The notes below the pieces were generated by a model, which worked only from the letters and a program-made list of their open reading frames with translations, made no database searches and was not told where the DNA came from. Positions 11,729 through 20,469 of a stretch of 64,000 nt of DNA are shown here, one piece after another. Each line of letters begins with the position of its first letter. Within the stretch, counting starts at the first letter, position 1. Source of the DNA: Apium graveolens. Its lineage: Eukaryota > Streptophyta > Magnoliopsida > Apiales > Apiaceae. The DNA lies in NCBI RefSeq assembly GCF_009905375.1, contig NC_133648.1, forward strand, positions 307,412,565-307,476,564, in the 5' to 3' direction. Made by a program: the position numbers and the translations under genes.

Positions 11729-12272
11729 GCCTTTTATGTGAGAATAAGAGAAAAGATTGAGTGAAAAACAAAGAATAAGAGAGGCAGGATCCTTCCTGGC
11801 AAAAGGAGAGGTAGATGAATGTATGGATTTAGTAATCCTTGTGAGGGAACTCTGACTCTCAAAAGTCATGAGACTAGTGCAGTGAGAATTGGTGAGACCA
11901 CTTATTCAAAAGAACAGAGAGCTTAAGATTTTTTTATCACTAACAGATTTTTCTGCAGATTTGAGTGAAACTGCTATTGTTTAAAACTTATCACCATGAA
12001 TCCCAATGAAGCTTGAAGCTGCAGACAATGTTCCAAATGGACAATGACAGCAGCTTGAACAATGTGCATTTAGCTGGATCTTTCTTCCTGAAGATAATGT
12101 CAAAAAGGGGGAGAATATATATCTAAATGCCAAAACAACTAATGGATGTTGAATAAATCTAAATGCAACTCAACAAAAGAAGAACTGATGGGAAGACTGG
12201 TTTTTGTTTCTGCATTTAGTTAAAGTTTTTGACATCATCAATCAGAACTTGTGCATAATTTCATAATGAACA
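11729..12272 (+). other. decayed 3' part of the Cop-A env-like ORF and post-ORF spacer
   Basis: Short frames recall the middle of the Cop-B extra ORF, notably a D-x-V-KKGEN stretch near 12090-12115 that corresponds to DDNKKGER in Cop-B (about 33595). Frameshifts and stops are dense. From about 12120 the sequence is AT-rich and non-coding. Confidence 0.45.
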
Positions 12273-12285
12273 AGTTGGGGGAGAT
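12273..12285 (+). promoter_or_regulatory. polypurine tract of Cop-A
   Basis: AGTTGGGGGAGAT sits directly before the LTR start TGTAAT. The same AAATTGGGGGAGAT form precedes the 3' LTRs of Cop-B (35466) and Cop-C (36755). It primes plus-strand DNA synthesis. Confidence 0.75.
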
Positions 12286-12443
12286 TGTAATATATAATAG
12301 ATGATGTCAAAGAATTATGCCTCAGAAGAATGTCAAAGATTACTGGAGGTAATAATATCATCAACAGCAGGCAAGAGCAGAATATCAAAGGATGGAAGAT
12401 TTCTGAATATAAAAGTTGGCTCTTTGTCAAGTTACAGGATATG
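12286..12443 (+). repeat. Cop-A 3' LTR, first 158 bases
   Basis: It begins TGTAATATATAATAG directly after the polypurine tract. It differs from the Cop-B and Cop-C LTRs apart from a short shared ATGCCTCAGAAGAAT word (12317), also present in the Cop-C LTR (36969). It is cut off by the Cop-B LTR at 12444, and no continuation is found after the other end of Cop-B. Confidence 0.6.
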
Positions 12444-13497
12444 TGTTGTGCATATGTTGTGTACTTGATGATTTCATAAACAAAACATCTAGGTGGATTT
12501 TACTTAGTGAAATAATGTAGCACTTGATAGATAAGAATTATAGTCCCGACGGATAACACATTATAGTCCCGACGGTTGTTAACTTATTATCAATCGAGTG
12601 AGTAGCTTATGTAATAATAAGTCTGTAGCACAATTCTGTATAAATCTTTGTATAGATTCTGTAGTAGCCTATAAGTCATGTTGACTTTAACTAGATATGT
12701 AGAATAGGTTAATTAATTGTATATAAATGATGTCTTGTAATTTTACATAAGTGAAATGAAGTCAAGTGCCAAAATAGCTTCCGACGGATGATTAACAAAG
12801 CCATCGACGGATGATCAAATGACTATCAACGGATGTTTAATATATCAGTCGATGGATGATCAATGAAGCCATCAACGGATGTTCAGAAAGTCGACGGATG
12901 ATCATATATCCAACGGATGTTCATAGAATCCAACGGATGATCATGTAAAGAATTCAAACAGCAGTTGAACAGTGAAAGCTGAGCACAGCCGTCGAGATGT
13001 ATACAAATCTATTGTGGAAGCCCATTAACTGGGTAATAGAGGACGAAAAGCAGCAAAGCTTAAGACTGATAGTTTTTATATTTATTCAGCCTTTTTGACT
13101 TTGTAATTTTGGTAATATATAAACCAAGAATGTAGCAAATAGAAAAAGAAGTGTTGAGACACAAAAACAGAGAAATCTTTGTAAGCAAAATCCTTAGCAT
13201 TTCCCTGTATTCTCAGTAGTTCGATTTGTAAGCAGCTGTGAGTATTCTTGCACACAGAGTCCTCTCGATATATAATATATATCTCTGGTGGAATTGTTTA
13301 AATCCACCAGAAAGTTTTTAAAGACTCTTGTTTTTAATTACTTATGTTTTGATTCAATTAAGTTTCTATTCCGCATTGTGCTAATCAAAACATTTATATA
13401 TATATTCGAGTTGAACATTTTTATTTCGAGAAAAAGGTTCAAGAATTCCATTCAACCCCCCTTCTGTAATTCTTGCTATATTGTTAAGGGACTAACA
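12444..13497 (+). repeat. 5' LTR of Cop-B
   Basis: It starts TGTTGTGCATATG and ends GGGACTAACA, followed by the PBS. It matches 35480-36487 but is 46 bases longer, because a segment near 12566-12611 is absent from the other copy. It carries about ten CGACGGATG-type words between 12545 and 12945, upstream of a TATA box at 13116. Confidence 0.95.
13116..13123 (+). promoter_or_regulatory. TATA box of the Cop-B LTR promoter
   Basis: TATATAAA, repeated at 36106-36113 in the 3' LTR, lies about two thirds into the LTR and downstream of the CGACGGATG word array. This is the expected place for the U3/R border. Inferred from sequence only. Confidence 0.6.
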
Positions 13498-13498
13498 A

Positions 13499-13511
13499 TT
13501 GGTATCAGAGC
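13499..13511 (+). promoter_or_regulatory. primer binding site of Cop-B
   Basis: TTGGTATCAGAGC, two bases inside the LTR, is complementary to the 3' end of plant initiator Met-tRNA, as is usual for SIRE elements. Confidence 0.9.
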
Positions 13512-13558
13512 AAGCTCTTAATCTACAAAGAGTTTAAAGATCAAAACAATTCAGCAAG

Positions 13559-14896
13559 ATGAACAAGAAAGACGTTGGAGTCAAGATTCCTTTTCTAGAT
13601 AAAGATAATTACCATCATTGGAAGGTAAAGATGCATCTTCATATGCTTTCTCAAGATGAGGCCTATGTGGACTGTATAGAAAGAGGTCCTCATGTTCCAA
13701 TGAGAGCTGCAACAAGAAACGAGCCATCTGTTCCCAAGCCAAGGCATGAATGGTCTGATCCTGACATTGAACAAGTCAGGAAGGATAAAAAGGCCATGAA
13801 CATTCTGTTCAATGGAGTTGATGCAGACATGTTTGACAACATTATAAACTGCAAAACTGCCAAGGAAGTCGGGGATACTATACAGATAATCTGTGATGGC
13901 ATTGAGCAAGTTAGAGAAAATAAAATGCAGCTCTTGATTCAACAATATGAGCATTTTCACAATAAGGAAAGTGAGTCACTCACTGACATTTTTAGTAGAT
14001 TTAAAAAACTACTAAATGCTCTTAAGTTGCATGGAAGAGTCTATCAGACTAAAGACTCTAATATGAAATTTCTCAGATCTCTTCCAAAGGAATGGAAACC
14101 AATGACAGTGTCATTGAGAAACTCACAAGATTATAAGAAGTTTACTTTGGAGAGACTGTATGGCATCCTGAAGACCTATGAGCTTGAGATAGAGCAGGAT
14201 GAAAGGATGGAGAGAGGAAAGAAGAAAGGAGGATCCATTGCACTAGTTGCTGATTTGGAAAAGGAGAAGGAAGTGAAGATGGAAGCTGTAGAATCAACTT
14301 CAAAGGTCTGTGAGAATAAGGGCAAGGAGCTTGCAGCAGAAAGTGAAGATTCATTGAGCCAAGATGACATGGAAGACATTGATGAGCACCTAGCATTTCT
14401 TTCCAGGAGATTTGCCAAGCTCAAGTTCAAAAAGAACTTTGGAGCAGCCAAGCCAAATAGAAACATGGTGGATAAGTCAAAATTTAAATGTTTCAAATGT
14501 GGCTTGGCAGGGCATTTTGCAAATGAGTGTAGAAAGTCAGATTCCAGTAAGAAAAGGTTTGAGTCTGTGGATTATAAGCAAAAATACTTTGATCTACTCA
14601 AACAAAAGGAAAGGGCTTTTATTACACAAGAAAATGACTGGGCAGCAGATGGTTTGGATGAAGATGAGGATGTCAACTATGTCAATCTAGCCCTAATGGC
14701 CAAGTCTGATGAAACAAAGACAAGTTCCTCAAGCAATCAGGTATTTACTACAAACCTTGGACATTTATCTAAAGCTGAGTGTAATAATGCCATAAATGAC
14801 ATGTCTACAGAATTATATCATTTGCATGTTACACTTAAGTCTCTTACTAAAGAAAATGCTAAAATCAAAGAAAACAACTTATTTTTAAGTGAGAGG
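13559..14896 (+). pseudogene. gag of Cop-B, N-terminal part
   Basis: Starting at ATG 13559, the frame opens with VKIPFLDKDNYHHWKVKM, typical of copia gag. It continues through an EEVRENK-like motif (EQVRENKMQLL), then the capsid helices, and a CCHC zinc knuckle CFKCGLAGHFANEC near residue 310, used to bind genomic RNA. An acidic patch (DGLDEDEDVNYVNLALMAKS) and a coiled-coil-like segment follow. The frame is open until 14896, where Tat-1 interrupts it. The start was chosen because it is the first ATG after the PBS with matching gag sequence. The rest of gag lies at 25782-26842. Confidence 0.9.
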
Positions 14897-15478
14897 TGTT
14901 ATGGATAAAATACTAAGGTTATTATTTGCTATATTTAATAATAAGGAACGTGAGCTTCAAGGCTCGATTTGACTTCTCTTGTGTTTCGTGGCTCGATCTG
15001 CCTTACAAGATGCCTACGTACCTTGCTGATTGCCAAGGATCAAGTCAAAAAATATAGTTCTGATCTGTGGGGTGAGGCCCCTTATATAGATGTTGGGAGT
15101 CCTTGAATTGGACTTGGTATAGGAGACTTGGTGGGCAAGTCTCATAATTAGAATGGACTTTGGAGTCCTAGATAGTAGGAAACTGATTCCTTATCCTTTT
15201 AGGTCCCCTTGAGGCTAATCTGTAAGGATTTATATCCTTATCGGGACTCTTCTCAATAGCTGATTTTTCCCTTATTAATTAATTATGAAATTAATTAATA
15301 ATCAGGGTTTTTGGGCCTTCTTTGTTCCATCAGGCCTGATCTGGTCCATCAGGCCTGATCAGCATGTTAACCTTTCTGGTCTGAATGTCATACATCTTCT
15401 TATTGGGCCTAGCAGTCCACACCTTGTACAATTAATGCAGTATTTAATTAAACTATCATAATTTATTTATCCCTATCA
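14897..15478 (-). repeat. 3' LTR of Tat-1
   Basis: In plus orientation it begins TGTTATGGATAAA and ends TTTATCCCTATCA, a short terminal inverted repeat. The minus strand has a TATATAAG box at about 15080-15087. It equals 25195-25776 apart from about nine substitutions. Confidence 0.95.
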
Positions 15479-15498
15479 TTTGCCCCCCAACTTTTGGG
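15479..15498 (-). promoter_or_regulatory. polypurine tract of Tat-1
   Basis: On the minus strand CCCAAAAGTTGGGGGGCAAA directly precedes the LTR start TGATAGGG. It is G/A-rich and correctly placed to prime plus-strand DNA synthesis. Confidence 0.7.
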
Positions 15499-15595
15499 AA
15501 ACATTGATTAGGTTTTTGCAGAAGTTAAGTCTATTCGTTCCCTTACAGGGTTTCGTTTTTCCGTAAAGTGTGGAGCGACCTACACATTTACAATG

Positions 15596-15960
15596 AATTT
15601 TCCTTTTATTCAGGAATTATCTTAATTTCCAGGAATTTTTCCCTTATTTTCGGGATTTTCCCTAATTTTCTGGATTTTCCCTAATTTTCTGGGATTTTTT
15701 CTTAATTTTCCGGGTTTTTCCCTTAATTTCTGGATTTTTCCCTAATTTTCCGGGGTTTTCCCTTAATTTCTGGATTTTTCCCTAATTTTCTGGGATTTTT
15801 CCCTAATTTTCCGGGTTTTTCCCTTAATTTCTGGATTTTTCCCTAATTTTCTGGGATTTTTCCCTAATTTTCTGGGATTTATCCTTTAATTTCTGGATTT
15901 TTCCCTAATTTTCTGGGATTTTTCCCTAATTTTATCCTTAATTTCCTGATTTTTCAGATT
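15596..15960. repeat. CT/T-rich tandem array in Tat-1
   Basis: About fifteen imperfect units of the form TTTTCCCTAATTTTCTGGGA, 20-25 bases each, follow one another, giving a strongly strand-asymmetric T-rich block. No ORF. It lies between the PPT and the antisense gene. Confidence 0.8.
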
Positions 15961-15965
15961 TCCAG

Positions 15966-16560
15966 CCCTTTTTCGACCAGGATCCTAGTCGAAATTTCGA
16001 CCTGGATCCTAGTCGAAATAGGGGTCAGCCTTGCCATCCTGGTCGAAGGAATTCGACTAGGATCCATGACCTGGAATTCGACCAGGATCCTAGTCGAACT
16101 TTCGACCTGGATCTAGGTCGAAAACTCCCCCACTTTTTTAGCTCCTGGTCTTGAGCCTATCGATTAGGTTTTCGACCTGGATTCTAGTCAAAATTTCAAC
16201 CTGAATCCTTTTCGAAAATTCTTTGATTCTCTTGCTTCCTGGTCGAAGGATTTCGACTAGGATCCACGACCTAGAATTCGACCAGGATCCTAGTCGAACT
16301 TCGACCTGGGTTTTTAATCCCCATTCTTGAAAGATGCTTGGTTTATTCGACCTCATTCCTGGTCGAAGTTTCGACCTCAATTCAGTCCTATTATTTCCGT
16401 TGTTTTCGTGTGTCTAGTCGAAAAATTTCGGGCAGGATCCACGACCTGGAATTCGACCTGAATCCTGGTCTTTTTTACCCGTTATTTTCGGGTGTCTGCT
16501 CGAAAGATTTCGGGCAGGATTCACGACCTGGATCTCGACCTGGATTCTGGTCTTTTTCTA
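15966..16560. repeat. array of near-palindromic TCGACC.GGATCC.AGTCGA words
   Basis: Words such as TTCGACCTGGATCC and GGATCCTAGTCGAA, which are close to reverse complements of each other, recur some twenty times at irregular spacing. The array could form many small hairpins. It ends about 330 bases before the TATA box of the antisense gene. Confidence 0.75.
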
Positions 16561-16624
16561 GCCTTCTCCATTGGGCCTTACATCTTTTAGGGCTAAAATT
16601 TGAATTTTCCAAATCCTAATTGGA

Positions 16625-16760
16625 TTTGGGACTGGCTTTCTCTATTGGGCTTTTTCAAATATTACTGGGCCCCTCTTATTGGGCTTTACCAAATATTACT
16701 GGACCCCTCTTATTGGGCTTTACCAAATATTACTGGGCCTCTTTATTGGGCTTAATATTG
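16625..16760. repeat. short direct repeats TTATTGGGCTT..CCAAATATTACTGG
   Basis: Four imperfect units of about 33 bases with TTATTGGGCTTTACCAAATA as core, upstream of the antisense gene promoter. They resemble repeated promoter-proximal boxes and do not code. Confidence 0.7.
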
Positions 16761-16894
16761 ACCTGGGCTTAATACACCCTATTTAGAATGCTTTAGAATT
16801 CCTAGGAATATTCTGGAATATTCCTTTTTCTGGGCTTTTTCCTATGGGCCTTTGTCCTTAATGGGCTTTCGTCCCTTCAACTTCCTTTTCCTCT

Positions 16895-16902
16895 TATATA
16901 AA
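16895..16902 (+). promoter_or_regulatory. TATA box of the Tat-1 antisense gene
   Basis: TATATAAA, with purine-poor sequence before it and a plausible start region 25-35 bases later, precedes a leader containing a spliceable intron (17031-17119). It points along the plus strand, opposite to Tat-1 itself. Confidence 0.65.
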
Positions 16903-17030
16903 GGAATGAGGAAAGGCTACTACTCCTCACCTTCTCATTTCTAAGTTTTCTTCTTTCTCCTCCTGCTAAGATTCTCAAAGCAATAACAACAAGTGGGAGC
17001 TCAAAGCCTTTTTCAGGAGTGCTTCTTCAG

Positions 17031-17119
17031 GTAAAATTCCTCCCTTTGCTTTTCGTATCTATTTTTCCATTGTGTGCCGTTTTAAGATAGCCTGTTTACG
17101 TGCCCCTTTCTTTTTTTAG
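17031..17119 (+). other. putative intron in the 5' leader of the Tat-1 antisense gene
   Basis: CAG|GTAAAATTCC forms the donor and CTTTTTTTAG the acceptor. The acceptor ends one base before the ATG at 17120. The intervening 89 bases are T-rich, as in plant introns. Leader introns are common in plant genes. Confidence 0.6.
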
Positions 17120-19071
17120 ATGGCTGACAAAAAAATGACTCGCCTGGCCAAGATGAACGTGGCTAGAAAGTCCAACGAATTTCCTATTCGATCGAGGTAT
17201 ACTTCCTTAATCGACATGATCAACACTCGAGGGGACGAGTACCCGTCCGATGCGCATCTGGACGCGCACGATCATATTAGTGCTTTACGGGATCCCAAGG
17301 AGCTGGAGAAGTTGAGCAGCTGCTTCAAAATCAAGGAGCCTTTTAAGCTGGTTCTTGCGGGTCCGGCCGACAGGGCCTGCCAGTGGAAAAAGGACGCACT
17401 ATGCGTCTATAGGGATACTCTAAGGGCAGGTATCAGACTCCCTTTTCATCTGTTCATTCCCTTGTTACTGGATGATATGGGCGTCAGCCCTTGCCAACTC
17501 CCCCCAACTCCTGGAGGCTTATTCTGTGCTACCTGTCACAATGTGCCAAGCACAAGGTCCCTACTTCTGTTGCTATTTTCAGGAAAATTTTCCGGTTCAA
17601 AAACAGCCCTGATAAAAGTCCGGGTTGGGTTTCTCTAAACCAGCACCCCACTATTCCCCACATAGTGAATGGGAAGTCCATCCCTGACAACAACTTGGGG
17701 TGGAAGAAAGATTTTTTGTTCGTTGTTTGGGAGGGTGGAGATTGGGGCACCCTATTTCGATCGTCCTTCGGGCTTGCCGTCGATGGGAGCCCAAATGACA
17801 TAACTTTGTCTGAGGAGGAGGCTAGAGCTTTCAACCTCCTTACACAAGATAATGGGACTTCCCATTCTTGGGATCTTATCCGGGAGTCCGTTCTGGTAGA
17901 ACGCGGCCTCTCTCCCGTCCCTAAGAAAAGTAAGTTTCCTCCCTTATATCTCGCTCTCTTTTCTTTATTTCATTTTCTATTCCGCTGAGTTTTCAACTTT
18001 GCTTTTTGCAGTGGCTGAGAAGATTGAGGAGGCTACCAAGCCTAAAGACCTGGAGACAACCAGGATGAAGAGGGCTGGAAAGGTCTTTAAAGACCCACGC
18101 CTTGGTGACCGATTCCCTGAGTTCCTCCTTCAAGCAATGGAACCGGGCGAGGAAGGCCCCAGCCAGGTTTTGCGCACCAAGCAGAGGCCAGGGGCCTATT
18201 TTCAACCTGCTTGGGGGATCCGGGGCAAGGATTCAATATCGGGCAGCACGGTCCTGTCCAAGGAATGGTCTAAGCACTCCATCTCCCCAGTGGACTATCA
18301 AGATTTTGTCCTTCAACAGGACTTAGAGGGGAATGAGCTTTTCGGAGCCCAGGCTTTAGCGACGGTATGTCCTTTTCCTATTGCCCTTTATACTTGCCTT
18401 TTCACATTTCCTTTCTCATACTTTTGCTGCTTCTTTTGCAGGCTAACGCCCATTTTCAAGGGGTGATTCACCAAGCTAAGGCTTGGAAGGTTGGCCTGGA
18501 GGACACTAACAAGAAGTTGGAGGAGGCCAACCAGAGAATAGAGGCCCTTGAAGCTCAACTGGCCTCTTCCACTTCTGACCTAGAAACGGCCCGAGCTGAA
18601 AATATTATCTTGAAGGCACAGAAGGATAAAGCCTTTGACGGCTGGATGGACACCCAGGAGTTCAAGGACTTGATGGTGGAGCACGATGCCCTCCTGCACC
18701 CAGTTAGCTATAAAGAAGGCTGGGATGCTGCTGTGGAGGCCATACAAGATGAATTTCCAGAAGTCCTCGAGCAGTCCTCCTTTCCTTGCCCTGTGCGAGT
18801 TCCAGAGCTCGGGGGTGTTACTGAGAAGCTTGCTGATATGATCAAGGACGGAGAGGAGGAAGATTCTTCCGAAGAGGAGTTTGAGCCTGTCACTAAGAAG
18901 GCCAGGGTGGAAGAGCCTCCAAGAGCAGTGCCTCAACAGCCAGCATCTCCCGCAGAGGGAACCTCTACAGGGACTTCGGAGGGGACGACCGAGACGTCCG
19001 AAGGAACGACTGAAACATCCGAGGAGACTTCAAATAGTGGTTCCGAGGAATCTCAGCCTTCCAAGGCCTAA
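17120..19071 (+). CDS. antisense spliced ORF of Tat-1 (plant gypsy-type transposon protein)
   Basis: Three exons fit in phase: 17120-17929, 18012-18364 and 18442-19071, with introns GTAAGT...TTTTGCAG (82 bases) and GTATGT...TTTTGCAG (77 bases). The product would be about 598 residues. Exon 1 carries a block with LPFHLFIPLLLDDMGVSPCQL followed in the next frame by NSWRLILCYL, recalling the 'putative gypsy type transposon' domain seen in plant Tat elements. Exon 3 has a coiled coil (NKKLEEANQRIEALEAQL), an acidic patch (EEEDSSEEEFEP), a basic KKARVEE and a T/S/E repeat tail. A one-base shift in a C-run near 17500 breaks exon 1; it may be a mutation or a sequencing slip. Tat-lineage elements are known to carry extra ORFs here, some antisense; their role is unknown. 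No catalytic motif is visible. Confidence 0.65.
17930..18011 (+). other. intron 1 of the Tat-1 antisense ORF
   Basis: The donor AAAA|GTAAGTTT is close to plant consensus, followed by a T-rich body and acceptor TTTTTGCAG. Splicing joins 17929 to 18012 as a codon split after its first base and keeps the downstream frame open, whereas reading through meets stops. Confidence 0.7.
18365..18441 (+). other. intron 2 of the Tat-1 antisense ORF
   Basis: GACG|GTATGTCC donor and CTTTTGCAG acceptor around a T/C-rich 77-base body. Splicing falls between codons and joins the exon 2 frame to the exon 3 frame, which otherwise differ. Confidence 0.7.
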
Positions 19072-19454
19072 GTTTTTTTTTGTATATCTTCTTTTTGAAC
19101 TTTATTCATATCAGAACTTGTTACCCTTCGGGGTTATATTTCATATGTTGCTTTTCTGAACTTGTTACCCTTCGGGGTTATATTTCATATGTTGTTTTTC
19201 TTGCCTCTTTCTATTTTAACTTTACAGTCTTAATATGCATTTGAACTTTAAACATCCTTAGATTGAAATAATTTCAAACTCTTTAATATGAAGTCTGGTT
19301 CTCCAAAACCTTACACAGCATGGGTTCGACCCTAATTAACAATAACTAGACAATGTAAATTCTACTGGAATATAAAATCCTACGCAAGAAAAGCTTCAAG
19401 GTGCTTTTAAACCTACTTGTCACAATGACAAGTGAGAATCGTACTTCGCCTATC
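19072..19454. other. region between the Tat-1 antisense gene and integrase
   Basis: The gap between the two converging genes is AT-rich. It holds a direct duplication of about 40 bases (GAACTTGTTACCCTTCGGGG..., at 19117 and 19157), so polyadenylation signals for both directions would be expected here. No ORF. Confidence 0.5.
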
Positions 19455-20469
19455 TTACACGTAGTAAACCTTCAGGTTTTGTGCGTGCCAGGTTCTTGGG
19501 ATTTCAAAACCCTCCATACTCTCCAGCTTGTAGGTTCCTCTACCCTGAACGCTCTTGACTCTGTACGACCCTTCCCAATTTGGGGCTAGTTTTCCTTTCT
19601 GCCCTACACCAGAAGCTTCCACTTTCCTTAATACCAAATCTCCTTGCTTGAAGAATCTCTCTTTAACCCTTAGGTTGTAATAAAATGAAGCTCTTTTTTG
19701 GTATTCCACTATCTTTGCATGTGCCTCATCTCGCACTTCATCAATTAGATCCAGGGCTAACCTCTGCCCTTCCTCATTTTCTTCAGTATTGAAAGCCTGA
19801 ATCCTTGGAGAGGAATGTGATATCTCCACGGGAACTACTGCTTCTGCCCCATATGCCAACATGAAAGGAGTTGCTCCTGTCGTGACTCTACAGGTAGTCC
19901 TATAGGCCCATAATATGGGAAGTATCTCATCCACCCTATTATTTCTTGACTTCTCGATCCTTTTCTTTAGTCCATCCAGGATTATCCGATTTGCTACCTC
20001 CGCTTGCCCATTGGCATGCGGGTGAGCCACAGAGGTGAACCGTAACTCAATTTCATTTTCTTCACAATACTTCTTGAATTCCTCATTGTTGAATTGTGTT
20101 CCATTGTCAGTGACGAGGATACGGGGAATTCCATATCGGCACATAATGTTTTCCCACAGGAATTGTGATTTTGGCCAAGGGCTTGGCTTCAATCCACTTG
20201 GTGAAATAATCAATGGCTACAATCAGAAACTTCCTTTGTGCCGTGGCCATAGGGAAAGACCCTAGAATATCCATCCCCCACATAGCAAAGGGAATAGGCG
20301 AGTTGATAGAGGTCAGCATCTCGGGAGGTTGTCTAACAACTGGTGCATGCTTCTGACAGCGATCACACTTCTTCACATATTCTTTGGCATCAGCCATCAT
20401 TTCTGGCCAATAGAAGCCTAAACGGGTTATCTTATGAGCCAAGGCCCTGCCCCCAAGTGTTGCCCACAA
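19455..20469 (-). pseudogene. integrase of Tat-1
   Basis: Two minus-strand frames make up the domain. The upper one (20469-20107) has the zinc-binding H...C..C region (YVKKCDRCQKH) and the first catalytic Asp in WGMDILGSF. The lower one (20213-19455) has VTDNGTQF and the Glu of PHANGQAEVANR, then a C-terminal region with GDLVLRKVEASGVGQKGKLAPNWEG and YVV-type ending (LKVYYV). DDE integrases join the DNA copy to the genome. Frameshifts between RNase H and integrase (near 20440) and inside the core (near 20170) break it, although the DDE residues remain. The stop at 19455 ends pol. Confidence 0.88.

Larger units (their letters stand above)
6479..12443 (+). mobile_element. Cop-A: Ty1-copia retrotransposon, SIRE/Maximus type, 3' half
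   Basis: The plus-strand order is RT, RNase H, long spacer, env-like extra ORF, polypurine tract, start of a 3' LTR. This order, with a long ORF after pol, is diagnostic of the SIRE/Maximus lineage. The 5' half would lie beyond Gyp-1, outside the window. The 3' LTR is cut after 158 bases by the 5' LTR of Cop-B at 12444. All ORFs are broken by stops. Confidence 0.85.

Noticed and set aside
13288..13521. Open frame of 77 codons in the Cop-B LTR and its twin of 118 codons at 36278
   Set aside because: Both start in the LTR and exist only because the LTR is AT-rich; the twin merely runs into the Cop-C env-like end. No conserved product.
13595..13960. Minus-strand frames opposite Cop-B gag
   Set aside because: Shadows of gag in codon-complementary frames.
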